Below are positions 53,407 through 64,000 of a stretch of DNA of 64,000 nt, piece after piece. The translations under genes and the position numbers were made by a program. The DNA comes from Ciona intestinalis (Eukaryota; Chordata; Ascidiacea; Phlebobranchia; Cionidae): the NCBI RefSeq assembly GCF_000224145.3, contig NC_020172.2:2503962-2567961 (forward strand), written 5' to 3'. Position 1 is the stretch's first letter; each line of letters starts with the position of its first letter. Under the pieces are notes generated by a model. That model did not search any database and was not told the DNA's origin. It saw only the letters and a program-made list of their open reading frames with translations.

Positions 53407-56400
53407 ATGCAAGCGTTATTGAGGTGTTTGCTTTCATTAGCATTTTTTTCTACTGCTACCACTGTTGCTACTAAACACCACAAGCTGCTTTTGATATCTT
53501 TTGACGGTTTTCGGTAAGTCGTTACTTTTATAGTAGGGTGGAGAAAGAGGGGAAACCTTTAGCGCATAATATCCAAATATCCTTTTTTTTTTCGTGTTTA
53601 AAAACAATTAACAACTGTCTATGGGAGTCGTTAGGATGCGGTTTTATAATTCTCTGAATGTTCTTTGTTTATTACCAAATGAGACGAAAAATAGAATGAA
53701 TATTTGTCCCATCTTTCCTCACCCCATCTTTCCTCCTATATTTATCTGTATTTTTGCTGCGGTTTTAGTAGCAAATTGTTGTGTTATTTGTAAACAATGC
53801 AACCAGAGAATTTTCGGAACACACACAATAGCTCCAAAGGTTAAACAATGAGCGCGCCGATCACGCAATATAGCTCGGTAAACAATACGAACTTTGTCGG
53901 TGTCAGATGCCGTTAGACTTAAACAAACTGATCACAGTCAGCAGTGTTCTATTTGTCAACATAAACAATGAGTGCGCCGATCACGCAATATGGCTCGGTA
54001 AACAATACGAACTTTGTCGGTGTCAGATGCCGTTAGCCAGTTAGTGGGACATGCGGCGATATTGTGTATCAGTGTGTCGATCGTGGTTCAATTACAAACA
54101 AAACGAAAACGCTTCGCACAGTTACTTTGAGGCAACCAAATAAAAGACCATTGGGTTGAAGCTGTTGGCTTAAAGTGTCTCTTCCACATGCGTATATAAT
54201 GATAAACACAGAAATCAGGTTCAACGAATGAAAATCCCTTGTTTTATCCTCGCATAGCTAAAACTCGACAGTCGTTATAACACGGATGTTCTGTTTCATA
54301 CACCTCGTGCCAGCATACGAGTTACAACATATATGTGACTTTTCTGCCACAATAGGTTAACGTTACAACGTATGCTACATTCTACACAATGATCAATGGT
54401 CATATGGGGTAAGATGGGGACACTTTTAGCTCATAGTATGCACATATCCTCTTGTGTTTTAAATAATTAACAGCGCTCTTTTAAAATATGATGTTTTTAA
54501 ATATCTTTATTTACGACCAATTGAAAAACGTGTCCCAACTTACACTACCCTACCATATCACTTTTAGGTACGACTATGCAAATGAAGAACCCATGTTTCC
54601 GGCTTTCCAATACCTCAACGCTAACGGTGTTCGAGCCAAATACCTGCAAGGAGCCTTTCCCACTTTAACCTCCCCGTCTCACATGTCAATAGCTACAGGT
54701 CGGTAATATAAAACTTATCAATTGAAACTGTTCCCACCTGTTCGATGTAACAATAACATACAAATTTAGACATACTATTCTGGGGCAAGATAGCCACCGT
54801 TAACACATAATGTGCCAAATATCCTAATTAACTTTTAACAATTAACAACGCTCTTTATGGTCGTGAGGATACTGGTATTTATGTTAACTTCTTTGCGTAC
54901 TAAAAAACAGAACGATAAGAAACAATGAACGCATGTAGGCTACTTTACAAACAAACATTTATACGATTTGCAGGCATCTCTATATAGCTCCCATTCATCG
55001 CTCAGTACTTTTTATGACAGTAAATATATATAGCACATAAAAGTGGGTCCCAACTTTATATAATAGGGTGGAGGAAGATGGGACATCTTTAGCACAAAAT
55101 ATCCAAGTATCTTGATCGTGTTTAAAACAACTGCCGGTGGTCTATGGGAGTCGTGAAGATATAGTTTATAATTTATTGAATGTTTTTCCTTTACTACTTA
55201 TTGAAACGAGAAAACAGAGCTAAAAAGTGCCCCATCTTCCCCACCCTACTGTATTATATGCTGCCCTTTCTTTTTAAGGTCTGTACACTGAGTCTCACAA
55301 CGTTGTGCACAACTGTCATTATAACATGAGCGTTGGGCACCAAGGTTCTGATTTTCTTTCTACACTGCCTGTAAACTATTGGTGGGACACAGGGGTGGAG
55401 CCTATATGGATCGCAGCTGTCAATCAAGTTGGTATGATAGGAAAATGTACATCATGGTTTATGTGAAGTAAAATTGGTAACCTTGTATTATATTCCTCTA
55501 TATGGAAATACACAGGGTGTAATGTACATATCATCAAGACAAGTCGGTTTACTTTACAAAATAGGTCAAAATTTCATAAATCATTAATTTTGACCATCCA
55601 TTACGGTATTGGTAAATATTACGTTTCATGTTATAATCTTGCTCTTATGAAAAGCATTTCACAGTTTTGGTCATACCACAAAAACAGTATAAAAGCTTTT
55701 ACTTTTTCAACCTGATTAAGAATAGATACAATTTATTAATTTCCATTTTACACTAATACAATTATCTTTAAAGGGTCTTAAAAGTGGTGGCTACATGTTC
55801 CCTGGCAGCTATGCAACTATAAATGGAGTTAGTGCAACAAAGAAAGTTCTACAGAAGCAGTTTATGCCATACTCACAGCGCTCCTGGCAAAACCGTATCA
55901 GCACTGTGGTTGGTTGGCTGAAAGATGAGGATATGGACTTTGTGGCACTTTACTTCGAAGAGGTAGAACCAGAAACATAATTTACAGCATGGCAATTGAC
56001 ACCAAGACTCAGTAAAAAGGTGTTTGCATCATTGCATTTAACCAAAAAATACCGGCTTCAATGCTTGACACAGATGGCGTATTTGTTCTTGGGCAAAACC
56101 TATATATAAAGTCCAATGGTATGCCACGCTGTAGCACCTTACTTGGAATAAAAAAATGTTATTCTGTAGCACCTGTCTGGATAATTTTCTACACATTTTA
56201 ATATTGTGTATATTTCAGCCAGATACTCTTTCACATGAATTGGGCCCCGACTCAAAGAGAGTGAGATATGATGTGAAATCCTGGGTTAGCAACACTATCA
56301 TGCATTTACTCAAGAAAGTTGAGGATGCTGGCTTAACTGATGACCTTAATATAATATTTCTCAGGTTTGAAAAGTGAATAGAGTGAAATTACGTAATGAG

Positions 56401-58111
56401 TTAACAGTCCCATAGTTGCGGTGACTTCTTTTGCTCCCCTATGAGATGGCATGTGTAGAAAAGTATATTAAATGTTATATTAACTAACCACTGTAAAGAG
56501 TTTTGCTAGATAAAATCTAAATCTTAAAAAGCTACTATATTTATATATATACACCGTACTATCCTCAAGGTAACAGCTTTTAAGTTTAGTAACCAGAATA
56601 AATTAATGAAAAATAAATTCAAAGCCTCTAAGGAAAATTCTCCTATTGTAAAACAAAAATTTCCTATTTTTAAAATCTGTTATGTTAAACAAAATTTCAT
56701 CTTATAAAAAAATAACAATTCAGAAATTAAAAACAGAAAGATATAATCTGTGTGTTTTTACTGCTTTGGGTTCTCTTCTGCATATGGTGTAAGGTAAAAA
56801 GCTATTACAATGCGGGAAAGTAACGCTCTTGTTATTTTTACCCAGTGATCATGGGCATATACCAATCAACACGACAGTGGGACATGATGATGCAGTATCA
56901 TTGAGCAAGCATATTAATATTGATGATATTGACTTCCAATTTTGCAATGGACCTATTGGTCTCATTGAACCAAAACCAGGAAGACTAGTTTCAGTGTACC
57001 AAGCTTTGAAAGGTAGGTATTCATAGTTAGAGTCAAATTAAACCTAAATAGGATATTTTACCTTTTGAGTTACACCCTTGTAGTTAAAGCGACTGAAATT
57101 ATTGTAGTATGTTTTTTATTCTAATAAAGTATAATATAAATATGCTTATAACAGTAATTGTTTTTTAATCTGTTCGTTTTTTTTGCAGGTCAATCAAATG
57201 TTCGGGTTTATTACAAAGAAGAGATACCAGAAAGATGGCATTTAAAAGGAAGTGACAGAATCCCATCCATTATCGTGGTTGGTGAACCAGGATACTTTGT
57301 TTTCTGGGTAAGCCCTGTAAAAAAAACATAGCTTCAACAATGCACATTCTTCTTAAATCGAATTTGTCTAAATTAAATGTAACTCAATATAGTTTTTCAA
57401 TTGTGAAATGGGTTTATTAACATATTTTTCTATTGCTCTTAGTCAAGTAGCTTTTTATTTATTTATACCTTGGTTTTAACAACTGGCAATTTTTGCCAAT
57501 TTCCGTCCTTGTTTTTTTATGAATTAAATTTATGTTATGTTTACAACGATTGTCGTTTTTAGAAATTTCCAGGATACCACCCAACTAGGGGTGATCATGG
57601 ATATGATAATAAATTGGTTAATATGAGAGCATTTTACTACAGTATTGGTCCATCATTCAAGGTAATGACTTATTTATATAGGCTACTAGTGACATATTAC
57701 AGCTGCTTTTTATCAAACATGGGTTTCTGGTAAAAATATTACAGAGTATTTGAAATTTGATATAAAATTATGTAATGCTTCCATATTTTAAAATATAAAA
57801 ACCAACAGTATATCACAAAACATCAATTTCAACTTTAATAACATTAACTTTATTTTTGTTATCTACAGAAAAACTATGTAGTAGATGGTTTTGAATCTGT
57901 TCACATTTACCCGCTTATGTGTCATCTACTCGGAATACAACCAGCTCCCAATAACGGGTCATTGGATGTTCTTTTAAAAACTCTGGTTTCTGATACGGAT
58001 GTGCCCAGTGTTACGGTGTATTTAGCTGTGTTAATTATTGTGTGTATCGCCATGTACTTTGTATATTGTAAAACAAGAAAAGGTGCAAAAGGAAAGCATA
58101 AAGGTGTTTAA
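53407..58111 (+). CDS. ENPP7-like ecto-phosphodiesterase
   Basis: Nucleotide pyrophosphatase/phosphodiesterase family, closest by eye to ENPP7 (alkaline sphingomyelinase). Exons: 53407-53513, 54568-54698, 55279-55427, 55774-55962, 56219-56364, 56846-57012, 57189-57307, 57563-57661, 57869-58111. Signal peptide MQALLRCLLSLAFFSTAT. All seven two-zinc-site positions are visible: Asp in ISFDGFR, the nucleophile Thr in FPTLTSPSHMS, Asp and His in EEPDTLSHELGP, Asp-His in SDHG (split by an intron), and His in RGDHGYDNK. The TSPSH context resembles TSPCH of ENPP7 rather than TFPNH of nucleotide-cleaving ENPPs. Other matches are EPIWIAAVNQ and FESVHIYPLMCHLLGIQP. The C-terminal helix VYLAVLIIVCIAMYFVYC with a short basic tail makes it a type I membrane protein. 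Donor 3 (GTTGGT) is non-consensus but is the only phase-compatible one. Confidence 0.87.
53530..53743 (-). mobile_element. MITE copy just after exon 1 donor
   Basis: TATAGTAGGGTGGAGAAAGA at the left; TTAGCGCATAATATCC, GTTCTTTGTTTATTACC and CCCATCTTTCCTCACCCC at the right. The final word CATCTTTCCTC is duplicated. It begins about 17 bp after the exon-1 splice donor of the ENPP7-like gene. Confidence 0.8.
53842..54036. repeat. 75-bp direct repeat around a 49-bp copied segment
   Basis: 53842-53916 and 53962-54036 are 75-bp copies with two differences (AGCGC/AGTGC and TATAGC/TATGGC). Between and slightly overlapping them, 53917-53965 is identical to 51678-51726. It is in intron 1 of the ENPP7-like gene. 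Confidence 0.9.
54245..54345 (-). mobile_element. SINE-like family, 3' body, reversed
   Basis: CAGTCGTTATAACACGGATG, TTCTGTTTCATACACCTCGT, GCCAGCATACGAGTTAC are the reverse complement of the family body. It is in intron 1 of the ENPP7-like gene. Confidence 0.6.
54398..54563 (-). mobile_element. MITE copy abutting exon 2 acceptor
   Basis: GGGGTAAGATGGGGACACTT at the left and CACTACCCTACCATATC at the right, with TTTACGACCAATTG inside. The right end is 4 bp from the CTTTTAG acceptor of the ENPP7-like exon 2 (54568). About 166 bp. Confidence 0.72.
54775..54960 (-). mobile_element. Degenerate MITE copy
   Basis: GGGGCAAGATAGCCACCGTT, AACACATAATGTGCCAAATA, CAATTAACAACGCTC and GTCGTGAGGATAC are present, and the right half has decayed. 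It is in intron 2 of the ENPP7-like gene. Confidence 0.5.
55064..55257 (-). mobile_element. MITE copy just before exon 3
   Basis: TATAATAGGGTGGAGGAAGA at the left and CATCTTCCCCACCCTACTGT at the right; TTTAGCACAAAATATCC and GGGAGTCGTGAAGATA inside. It ends 20 bp before the exon-3 acceptor. About 194 bp. Confidence 0.82.
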
Positions 58112-58614
58112 ATACCACGCTTATGTACCGTTGTTCTAAAATCACAGTAATTAAAATTTAGAACAGTACTGCAATTACTCAGTTTTATTTTTTTATTGTA
58201 TAGATTTTTTAATTAGAAGTTTATTTGCATTCCATTAACAAATACAATTCCTATTCCTCAGATGTTTCTTCGTTTCAGTCATAAAACACACTGTAGCTGC
58301 AAAAATAATCTACAAATATTTATTAGTAAGTCTACAATAAGTTTTTTTTGAAACTGTGATAAAGACAATTTTCTAAAGTTAATTTGGCGACAGCGGATCC
58401 GCGCAGAGAGACAACAACGTTTTTGCACCCCAGTTTCGAAGCAGGGAATTACCCCAAGCTTTGTTTTTCTTTAGAAAATTCACCAGACTCGTGTTTTGTC
58501 TAAGTTAATTGCACGCTCAGTTAAACTGTAGCGTTTGTAAAAACTGTATCGTTGTTAGTGTATATAAATATTTAGGTAATATTTCTCAAGTTCTTATCGT
58601 TACCACTGTATTCA
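58112..58614. other. Spacer between ENPP7-like and OMA1
   Basis: About 500 bp with the ENPP7-like 3' UTR and the OMA1 promoter or 5' UTR. No exon, RNA gene or repeat family is recognised. The part near 58390-58430 is locally GC-rich (GGCGACAGCGGATCCGCGCA). Confidence 0.5.
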
Positions 58615-60842
58615 ATGCATGTTTTTCGAGCCGCCGTTTACTGCTTATGCAAGACGAACGTATTTATGAACCATCATACAACTATGAGAACACGCGCACT
58701 TTTAACCAGAACTATGCCCAAGCGGCCACACCTCAAGAATCTTGAAAGTTTGAAACAGTTTTCAACTTCAGAACGAAGGCCGGTCAACCCGTTGGTCATG
58801 TTTCTTTTTAAAATGAAAGGAATACAGGCTTTAAAGTACGTCTCAATTCTTTCAGGGCGTTCCTTCCGAAAGCTACATGACAAACTTCCTGAAGCTATCC
58901 AACGTCAACTCTCACGGCACAAAATCGCTTTCGGAACATCAGCTGTGATTTTAATGTACATAGTATACTACTCTATAGTCCACTACGACACATGCCCAAT
59001 AACAGGCAGAAAAAGGTGGATTTCCTTCACAAAAGATCAGATTTTGGTTCTAGCTGACATGGACCGCAATCAACTAATGGACGAATATGCATCGAAGATT
59101 ATTGACCATAAAACACCTCTGTACAAGCAATGTAAAAGCATAGTAGATTCTCTTATATCCCACAATCAGGATATTGATATTGTTAAAAAGGTAGATTGGA
59201 AACTGACAGTTATTGATGATCCTGAAATGAACAATGCCTTTGTTTTACCCAACGGAGAAATCTTCTTGTTCACTGGTATGGTTGATGTGATGAGTGATTG
59301 GCAGGAGCTGGCTATTGTTCTTGGACATGAGATGTCCCATGCAATTCTTGGGCATGTTCAGGTATAGTAGTGTTATGTTTGAATATATTGTTTGATGTTT
59401 CTGTAAAATGCATTGTGTAGAATATATATAAATACAGCAGGACCCAAAGTGTCAAAACAAAGGGAACCTCATTGTTTAAAGGGATAAATGCTAACTTTAG
59501 CAAGGTAAAAGCTGGTTTCAACATATGAAGTCACTCCTGTATTAAAAGTTTGAGTGGCATCGCTAAAATGACACCTATTTTTATAAGCATGGTCTGCATG
59601 AACTAATCCCATGCTTTATCATAGGAGCAGCAAAGTTTTGCTGTGTTTGGAGAACTCATAGTTGTACCACTGCTTGCCTTCATATGGTTTCTCCTTGATG
59701 ACTTTGCTGCATTCGTTGTGTATTCAATCCAACAGTTCATGTACCCCATTATATTTGAGCTTGGGTTTAAGCTGCCATACAGTAGACAGCTTGAATCAGA
59801 AGCAGATGAAGTTGGTCTCATGCTTGCTTCTAAAGCTTGTTTTGATCCAAGATGGAGCGTGTATTTGTGGGATAAACTGGCTTTGATGGTAAGTTGGATT
59901 AGAGGGTAAGGGGTTCAAGGCTCACTGAAGTAAATGTCATTGGGTGCTATTACGGAATATTTGTGTACAGTAAATGCTTCAATGTCACCATAATCATCAG
60001 GTTTTTAGTTTTTTTAGTAAAATGTACACTTATAGTCGTCAATCATAGAAAAACTTGGATGCTATTATGCACCCCTGGTTCAACGACTGGGGGAAGTGTC
60101 ACCCTAGACACATGATGTGCCACCCTTGACACACATGTACCTCTAATTACTCATATAAATAACATAGCATTTATACAGGAAGCTACTGATGCGTTGGTTG
60201 GAAAATCCGAGATTGATTTTGAATTCTCGTCCACACATCCAAGTCATGAGAAACGAGCAGTTACATTAGAAGAACGGATTCCTGAAGCAATGAAAATGAG
60301 ACTAGAATGCAATTGCCCAAACCTTGAGAAGCGAAGTGACCCGCTTGTTAAAGCCCATGAGATGAGAAAGTTTGCAGTCAATATAAAGTAAGTGAAAAGT
60401 ATTTTTCATTAAATTTTTGTTAATTGTAATTACACATGAATATATTTGCTCATTTTTTTGTGTTATTATTTTTAGAGCACAAGTGAAAATCAAAGAAGAA
60501 TTGGAACAGCTCCAAAAACCCAAAAGAAATGAATCAGAATCGAGTGTCGCATCTAAAGGGGAAGAAGAAATAAAATCTTTGCATAAGAAGCTAGAACTTC
60601 TTGAAGATGAATACGACAAACTTCTTGCACTTCATGATCAAGAGACAAAATTGTTAAACATAAAGGATCAAAAGAAGTCCATACTGAACAGTTTATGGTC
60701 AGGACTTGTAGGTGTTTTTCTTGGTAACTCAAAAGACTCATTTGCTTCATTTAAAAGCAGAAATGATACAGCAGACAGCACACAAAGTGTAAATCCAAAA
60801 TTGTTTACTTTTAGAGACAGGTACACGTTTTCTGATGACTAG
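58615..60842 (+). CDS. OMA1: OMA1 mitochondrial inner-membrane metalloprotease
   Basis: M48 zinc protease that cleaves OPA1 and, in mammals, DELE1 under mitochondrial stress. Four exons: 58615-59361, 59625-59888, 60179-60387, 60476-60842; about 528 residues (human 524). The basic Ser/Thr/Arg-rich N-terminus is a likely transit peptide. The helix IAFGTSAVILMYIVYYSIV (~100-118) and the conserved CPITGRKRW follow. Zinc site HEMSH lies in VLGHEMSHAILGHVQ, with the third ligand in LESEADEVGLMLASKA. A hydrophobic stretch VVPLLAFIWFLLDDF lies between them. STHPSHEKR and MRLECNCPNL match the family C-terminal part. After that, about 120 residues of Lys/Glu-rich predicted coiled coil (LHKKLELLEDEYDKLLALHD) exceed the ~40 residues of human OMA1. 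The first Met is the longest option; MPKRPHLKNL at ~34 is another. Poly(A) signal at 60956-60961. Confidence 0.93.
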
Positions 60843-60955
60843 TAGTGGCAAAATTACGGTGTTTTTTTGTCTCTTTGAATGCCTTTAAATGCAGGTTAAA
60901 ATTTTTTTTCAAGTTCGCCAAACGTCAGTGCAATTCATAATCCATTTGTTCATTA

Positions 60956-60961
60956 AATAAA
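60956..60961 (+). terminator. OMA1 poly(A) signal
   Basis: AATAAA 114 nt after the OMA1 stop codon, the first canonical signal downstream. Position only; cleavage not shown. Confidence 0.6.
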
Positions 60962-61342
60962 ACAACCAGCAAACAATTTTTTTTATATTGGAACAACTAT
61001 TATTTTAAGCTGTACTGTTATTTCAGTGAAAAGTTGTTGTGCCTTTTGGGTATTTTTTATCTGTTAATCATTGGAGTACAACATTTTTACATATTCTAGA
61101 TTATTGCCGACAAAGGTATTAAATTATCTATCATTCTTACCTGATGCATTTCTGTTTAGTTTCTTTTCCCATCTTTATTTATTTCTTAACGATACAGATA
61201 GGAGTTTTCCTTTTTCTTTTTTCCTTGTTGGTTTGCCACTATCCACATTTTTGTTTGACCATTTCTTCCACTGTAACAAATTATTTATCAATCTAACTTC
61301 TTTATGTGATTAAATATAACACAGGGTAGGCTTACAATAAAC
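60962..61342. other. Spacer between OMA1 and SPAG7
   Basis: About 380 bp without a supported exon. A T-rich tract (61190-61265) is followed by AACACAG ending at 61325, 17 bases before the SPAG7 ATG; that could be a spliced-leader acceptor or the end of a 5' UTR intron. Confidence 0.45.
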
Positions 61343-63961
61343 ATGGCTGACCTGCTTGGTTCCATACTTGGGTCTATGGACAAACCACCAACTGCCTCGG
61401 AAGATGAAAAGAAAAAGGCAAAAGGTGAAATATACAACTGTGTTTGCCACCTAAAAAATGACATAATATACAAAGAAATTTCAATACTTTTAACACAAAA
61501 ATAAAGTATTTCATTTGTTACTTTTTACGTGTTTATACTGCCGTTGTAACACTGTTGGCTAGGCTGTTGCAACAAGATACGAGTTTTAAATCTTTCCTTA
61601 CTGTGTCTATGCCATTGTAGTGTGGATATCTTTAAGCAGTAATTGCCCCACCCCAGTATTCAGTAATAAGTTGCCATAGAGAAAACACAAACACAAAGGA
61701 GCATAAGCTTGACCAGTTATTGCTAATGGATTTGTATGAAATTAAACCTGTACTCCCACATTACCAGAGGTTAAGGCTTGTTGCTGCTAACTTTGTGTCT
61801 TGGGCAAGACACAGAAATTGCTCCAACCCAGTGATCCTTAGTGGGTTGTCTAAATTATCAGCCATAAAGAAAAATCACCTACCCACAAAGTTACATGTGT
61901 TAACTCAAAAGCTGGCACGAGGTGTATGAAACTGAACACTCTTGTTATAACCATTGTTGTTTTTCGGCTAGGCAAGGGTAAAGAAATTACATTCAATTAG
62001 AAGTCTGTTACGATACATAGTTTTACATGCCTTTTATGAAATGCAGAGCAGCAGATAAAGATGAGAAAAATGTTAAAAGAAGAAAAAGATCGAAAAGAAA
62101 AATTTCGTAAAAATGTTGAGAAGCAGATTTCTGATTTTGTAAACGATGGTGAAAAGACGAGACATAAAATGAAACCAATGAATAAACTGGAACGAAGTAT
62201 TGTGTAAGTAGAATATACTAGTTTGTGTATGTAACTTATGATCATATAACTAAGTGTGGAAATTTTATTCTTTTTCATTTGGGTGAGGTCTCACAGCCAC
62301 AACGTGGCAGAACATGGGTCCTTGGATTTGGTCCAGGGTTGGCCCATTACCCCAACGCCCAGGGTGTTAAGATAATGTCGAAATTGTATTTGCTTTTTTA
62401 GACATGAAATGGCAGACATTGGTGGATTATCAACGCAAGCTTTTGGAGTTGAGGAAAATGACAGGTAGTTAAACTATATAGGTGTAGCAACCACGCATAT
62501 TTTCTTTCATTTATTTGTAAAAACGTTTTTAATTGTAAGCGAGTTTTAACAACTGTTGTTTTGTCGCTATTGCCTGTCTTTTTGTTCAAAATATTTTTAA
62601 ATCTTCGCTATTGTAGTCGAAGAGAAAAATAAAAGTTGTTGTATTTATTATATTATATGTTTACATTGGTTTGTGTAGCTATGTATACTGTACTCCTGTT
62701 TTTAATTTTTTATTTAAAAAAAAATTTATACTCTTAGATTGGCAGCAACAGTCAGCAGTTATGAATTTTGAACTATTTGTAAAAAAGCAGAAACGATTGC
62801 AGTTAAATGACTGTTGGGTTGAATGCCTGTACAAAGTCTGTTGCTTTTTTACAATTGGTCATAGACTGTTTATTTTTGGCCCATTGTTCCACATGTTTTA
62901 AGTTTTATATTCCAGATATGTGATGCTTATTAAGAAAGAGCATCCGCTAACAGAGGATGAAATACAAGCTTATAAACAAGGAGAGACGTGGAATGAAGAG
63001 AAAGAAAAAGAAGTTAAAAAGAGAAAGGTAAATAAACAACGGCCATTGTTTTCAACTTCTTGACAGTGATTCATTATTGTCATCGCATTATTTCCTGTTG
63101 TTAGTAAAGTAGAAAGGTTGTATCGAATGGAGCTTTGTTAACTATTTGCCATTACCAAGCCAAGTCCAAACCAATTATTTATGTTGCTGTATGATTATTT
63201 TTAGAGTGTTACATATCTGTATGCAAACCTAAAACCCATATACCTTGAAATTTTACATAAACCTTAAAACGCATTTTTTTAAATCCTTTAATAGAAGAAC
63301 AAGAATATAAATATAAAAACTCTAACATGAAAAGATCAAATGTGGGACCTTGGGTTGCGAAACAATTTTAATATTTTTTCTTTTTAACCTGATCACTTTA
63401 TAGGAGGCAGAAGAACGAATCAGAAACGAAGTAATTGTCGCTACGACCTCAACAGTAGAACCTACATCTAACTATAAGGATAAATATAATCATATTATTG
63501 GATCGTCTGCTGCAAAAGAAGCTGCACGCAAAACAGAAGCAAATAAATCCTTTGGAATGGGTGAGTGATGTCTTGTTTCTTTGTGAGCATTTGTGGGCAA
63601 GTAAACATTATAGGTTTTTTAAAAATCCGATAGTTTGTGTTGGTCACGTTTCACATACATTTGTGTCAGAAATGGTTTGAAAAATTTTACAAGACAAAAA
63701 GAACAATATGTCTCCGTTTCTGCCAGTTAAACACTAAATTTCAATAAAAATTTCACAAGGTCTTGTTGCCATGTTCTGCAGTCTGGCATCAAAACCCTTA
63801 AGTTTGCTTTAAATTTGTATTGATATATTGATATGTAGTTTTCTTCATACATCTTCTTTTCCCCAGTACCAAGTACAAACAAACGAGATCAAAGATCAAT
63901 TGAAGAAACTCTCAACCAAATACGGGCAAAAAAGAAGCAGAAAACTGGAGATGGTTTGTGA
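61343..63961 (+). CDS. SPAG7: SPAG7, R3H-domain protein
   Basis: Homologue of sperm-associated antigen 7, a small nuclear R3H-domain protein of poorly known role. Six exons: 61343-61424, 62047-62203, 62402-62464, 62916-63027, 63404-63560, 63867-63961. It opens MADLLGSILGSMDKPP, as in human MADLLGSILSSMEKPP. The rest follows the human protein closely: KFRKNVEKQISDF, KPMNKLERSIVHEMADIGGL (R3H core), AFGVEENDRYVMLIKKEH, YKQGETWNEEKEKEVKKRK, SNYKDKYNHIIGSSAAKEAA, then VPSTNKRDQRSIEETLNQIR and AKKKQKTGDGL. About 221 residues (human 227). The last exon ends at TGA 63959-63961, close to the window edge, so its 3' UTR is cut off. All exon joins are in phase. Confidence 0.95.
61720..62005 (+). mobile_element. 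SINE-like element, near full length
   Basis: CAGAGGTTAAGGCTTGTTGC, GTCTTGGGCAAGACACAGAA, TTGCTCCAACCCAGTGATCC, AATTATCAGCCATAAAGAAA, AAAAGCTGGCACGAGGTGTA, GAACACTCTTGTTATAACCA and GGCAAGGGTAAAGAAATTAC follow the family order through the whole element. It is in the first SPAG7 intron. Confidence 0.65.
62285..62385 (+). repeat. Interspersed repeat, CATGGGTCCTTGGAT family
   Basis: CATGGGTCCTTGGATTTGGT, CCAGGGTTGGCCCATTACCC and CAACGCCCAGGGTG. It shares its core with 18175-18330 and, more weakly, 4488-4600 and 6157-6310. It ends 16 bp before the SPAG7 exon at 62402. Confidence 0.55.
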
Positions 63962-64000
63962 CAACAAGAACTTCAACTTAAAATCCTGTCACTAACTTTG

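Overview
This is about 64 kb of AT-rich, intron-dense animal nuclear DNA. The short introns, compact spacing, chordate-type gene set and many copies of a short terminal-inverted-repeat element with a GTAGGGTGGGGGAAGATGGG end point to a tunicate, most likely Ciona. Species is an inference from repeats and gene content. There are two 50-base assembly gaps (5332-5381 and 48643-48692). No rRNA, CRISPR, plasmid or viral genes were seen.

Layout. Minus strand, 2.0-27.5 kb: SAAL1 (2039-~5331, 5' end lost at a gap), MEIOC (5799-13331), cyclin T of P-TEFb (14437-20857) and a Lifeguard/GRINA-type TMBIM membrane protein (22975-27520). Plus strand, 29.5-34.4 kb: an unnamed protein of a little over 700 residues built from Mind-bomb-type SH3-like repeats. 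Minus strand, 35.1-51.8 kb: a very large protein disulfide isomerase locus. Its 5' part is a standard PDIA5 (signal peptide, inactive N-domain, three CxxC thioredoxin domains, KTEL end). A second set of phase-compatible exons extends it through six more thioredoxin-like domains to a REEL end. Plus strand, 53.4-64 kb: an ENPP7-like ectophosphodiesterase (53407-58111), the mitochondrial protease OMA1 (58615-60842) and the R3H protein SPAG7 (61343-63961).

The genes do not form one pathway. Notable groupings are tandem same-strand runs with short spacers (MEIOC to SAAL1 under 0.5 kb; ENPP7-like, OMA1 and SPAG7 about 0.5 kb apart), as is common in compact tunicate genomes. All exon joins were read by eye from frame, splice-site dinucleotides and remembered homologues, so boundaries may be off by a few bases.

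The most unusual item is the PDI locus: nine thioredoxin-like catalytic-position domains in one predicted chain, with active sites running CGYC, CGHC, CGHC, CPNC, CNAC, CGHC, CGAC, CEIC and one lost, and two alternative last-exon routes giving KTEL or a longer REEL form. Second is the Mind-bomb-repeat protein, which has SH3-like repeats but no visible ankyrin or RING modules. Repeats include about 18 copies of one MITE family, several sitting next to splice sites, and a tRNA-like SINE family.
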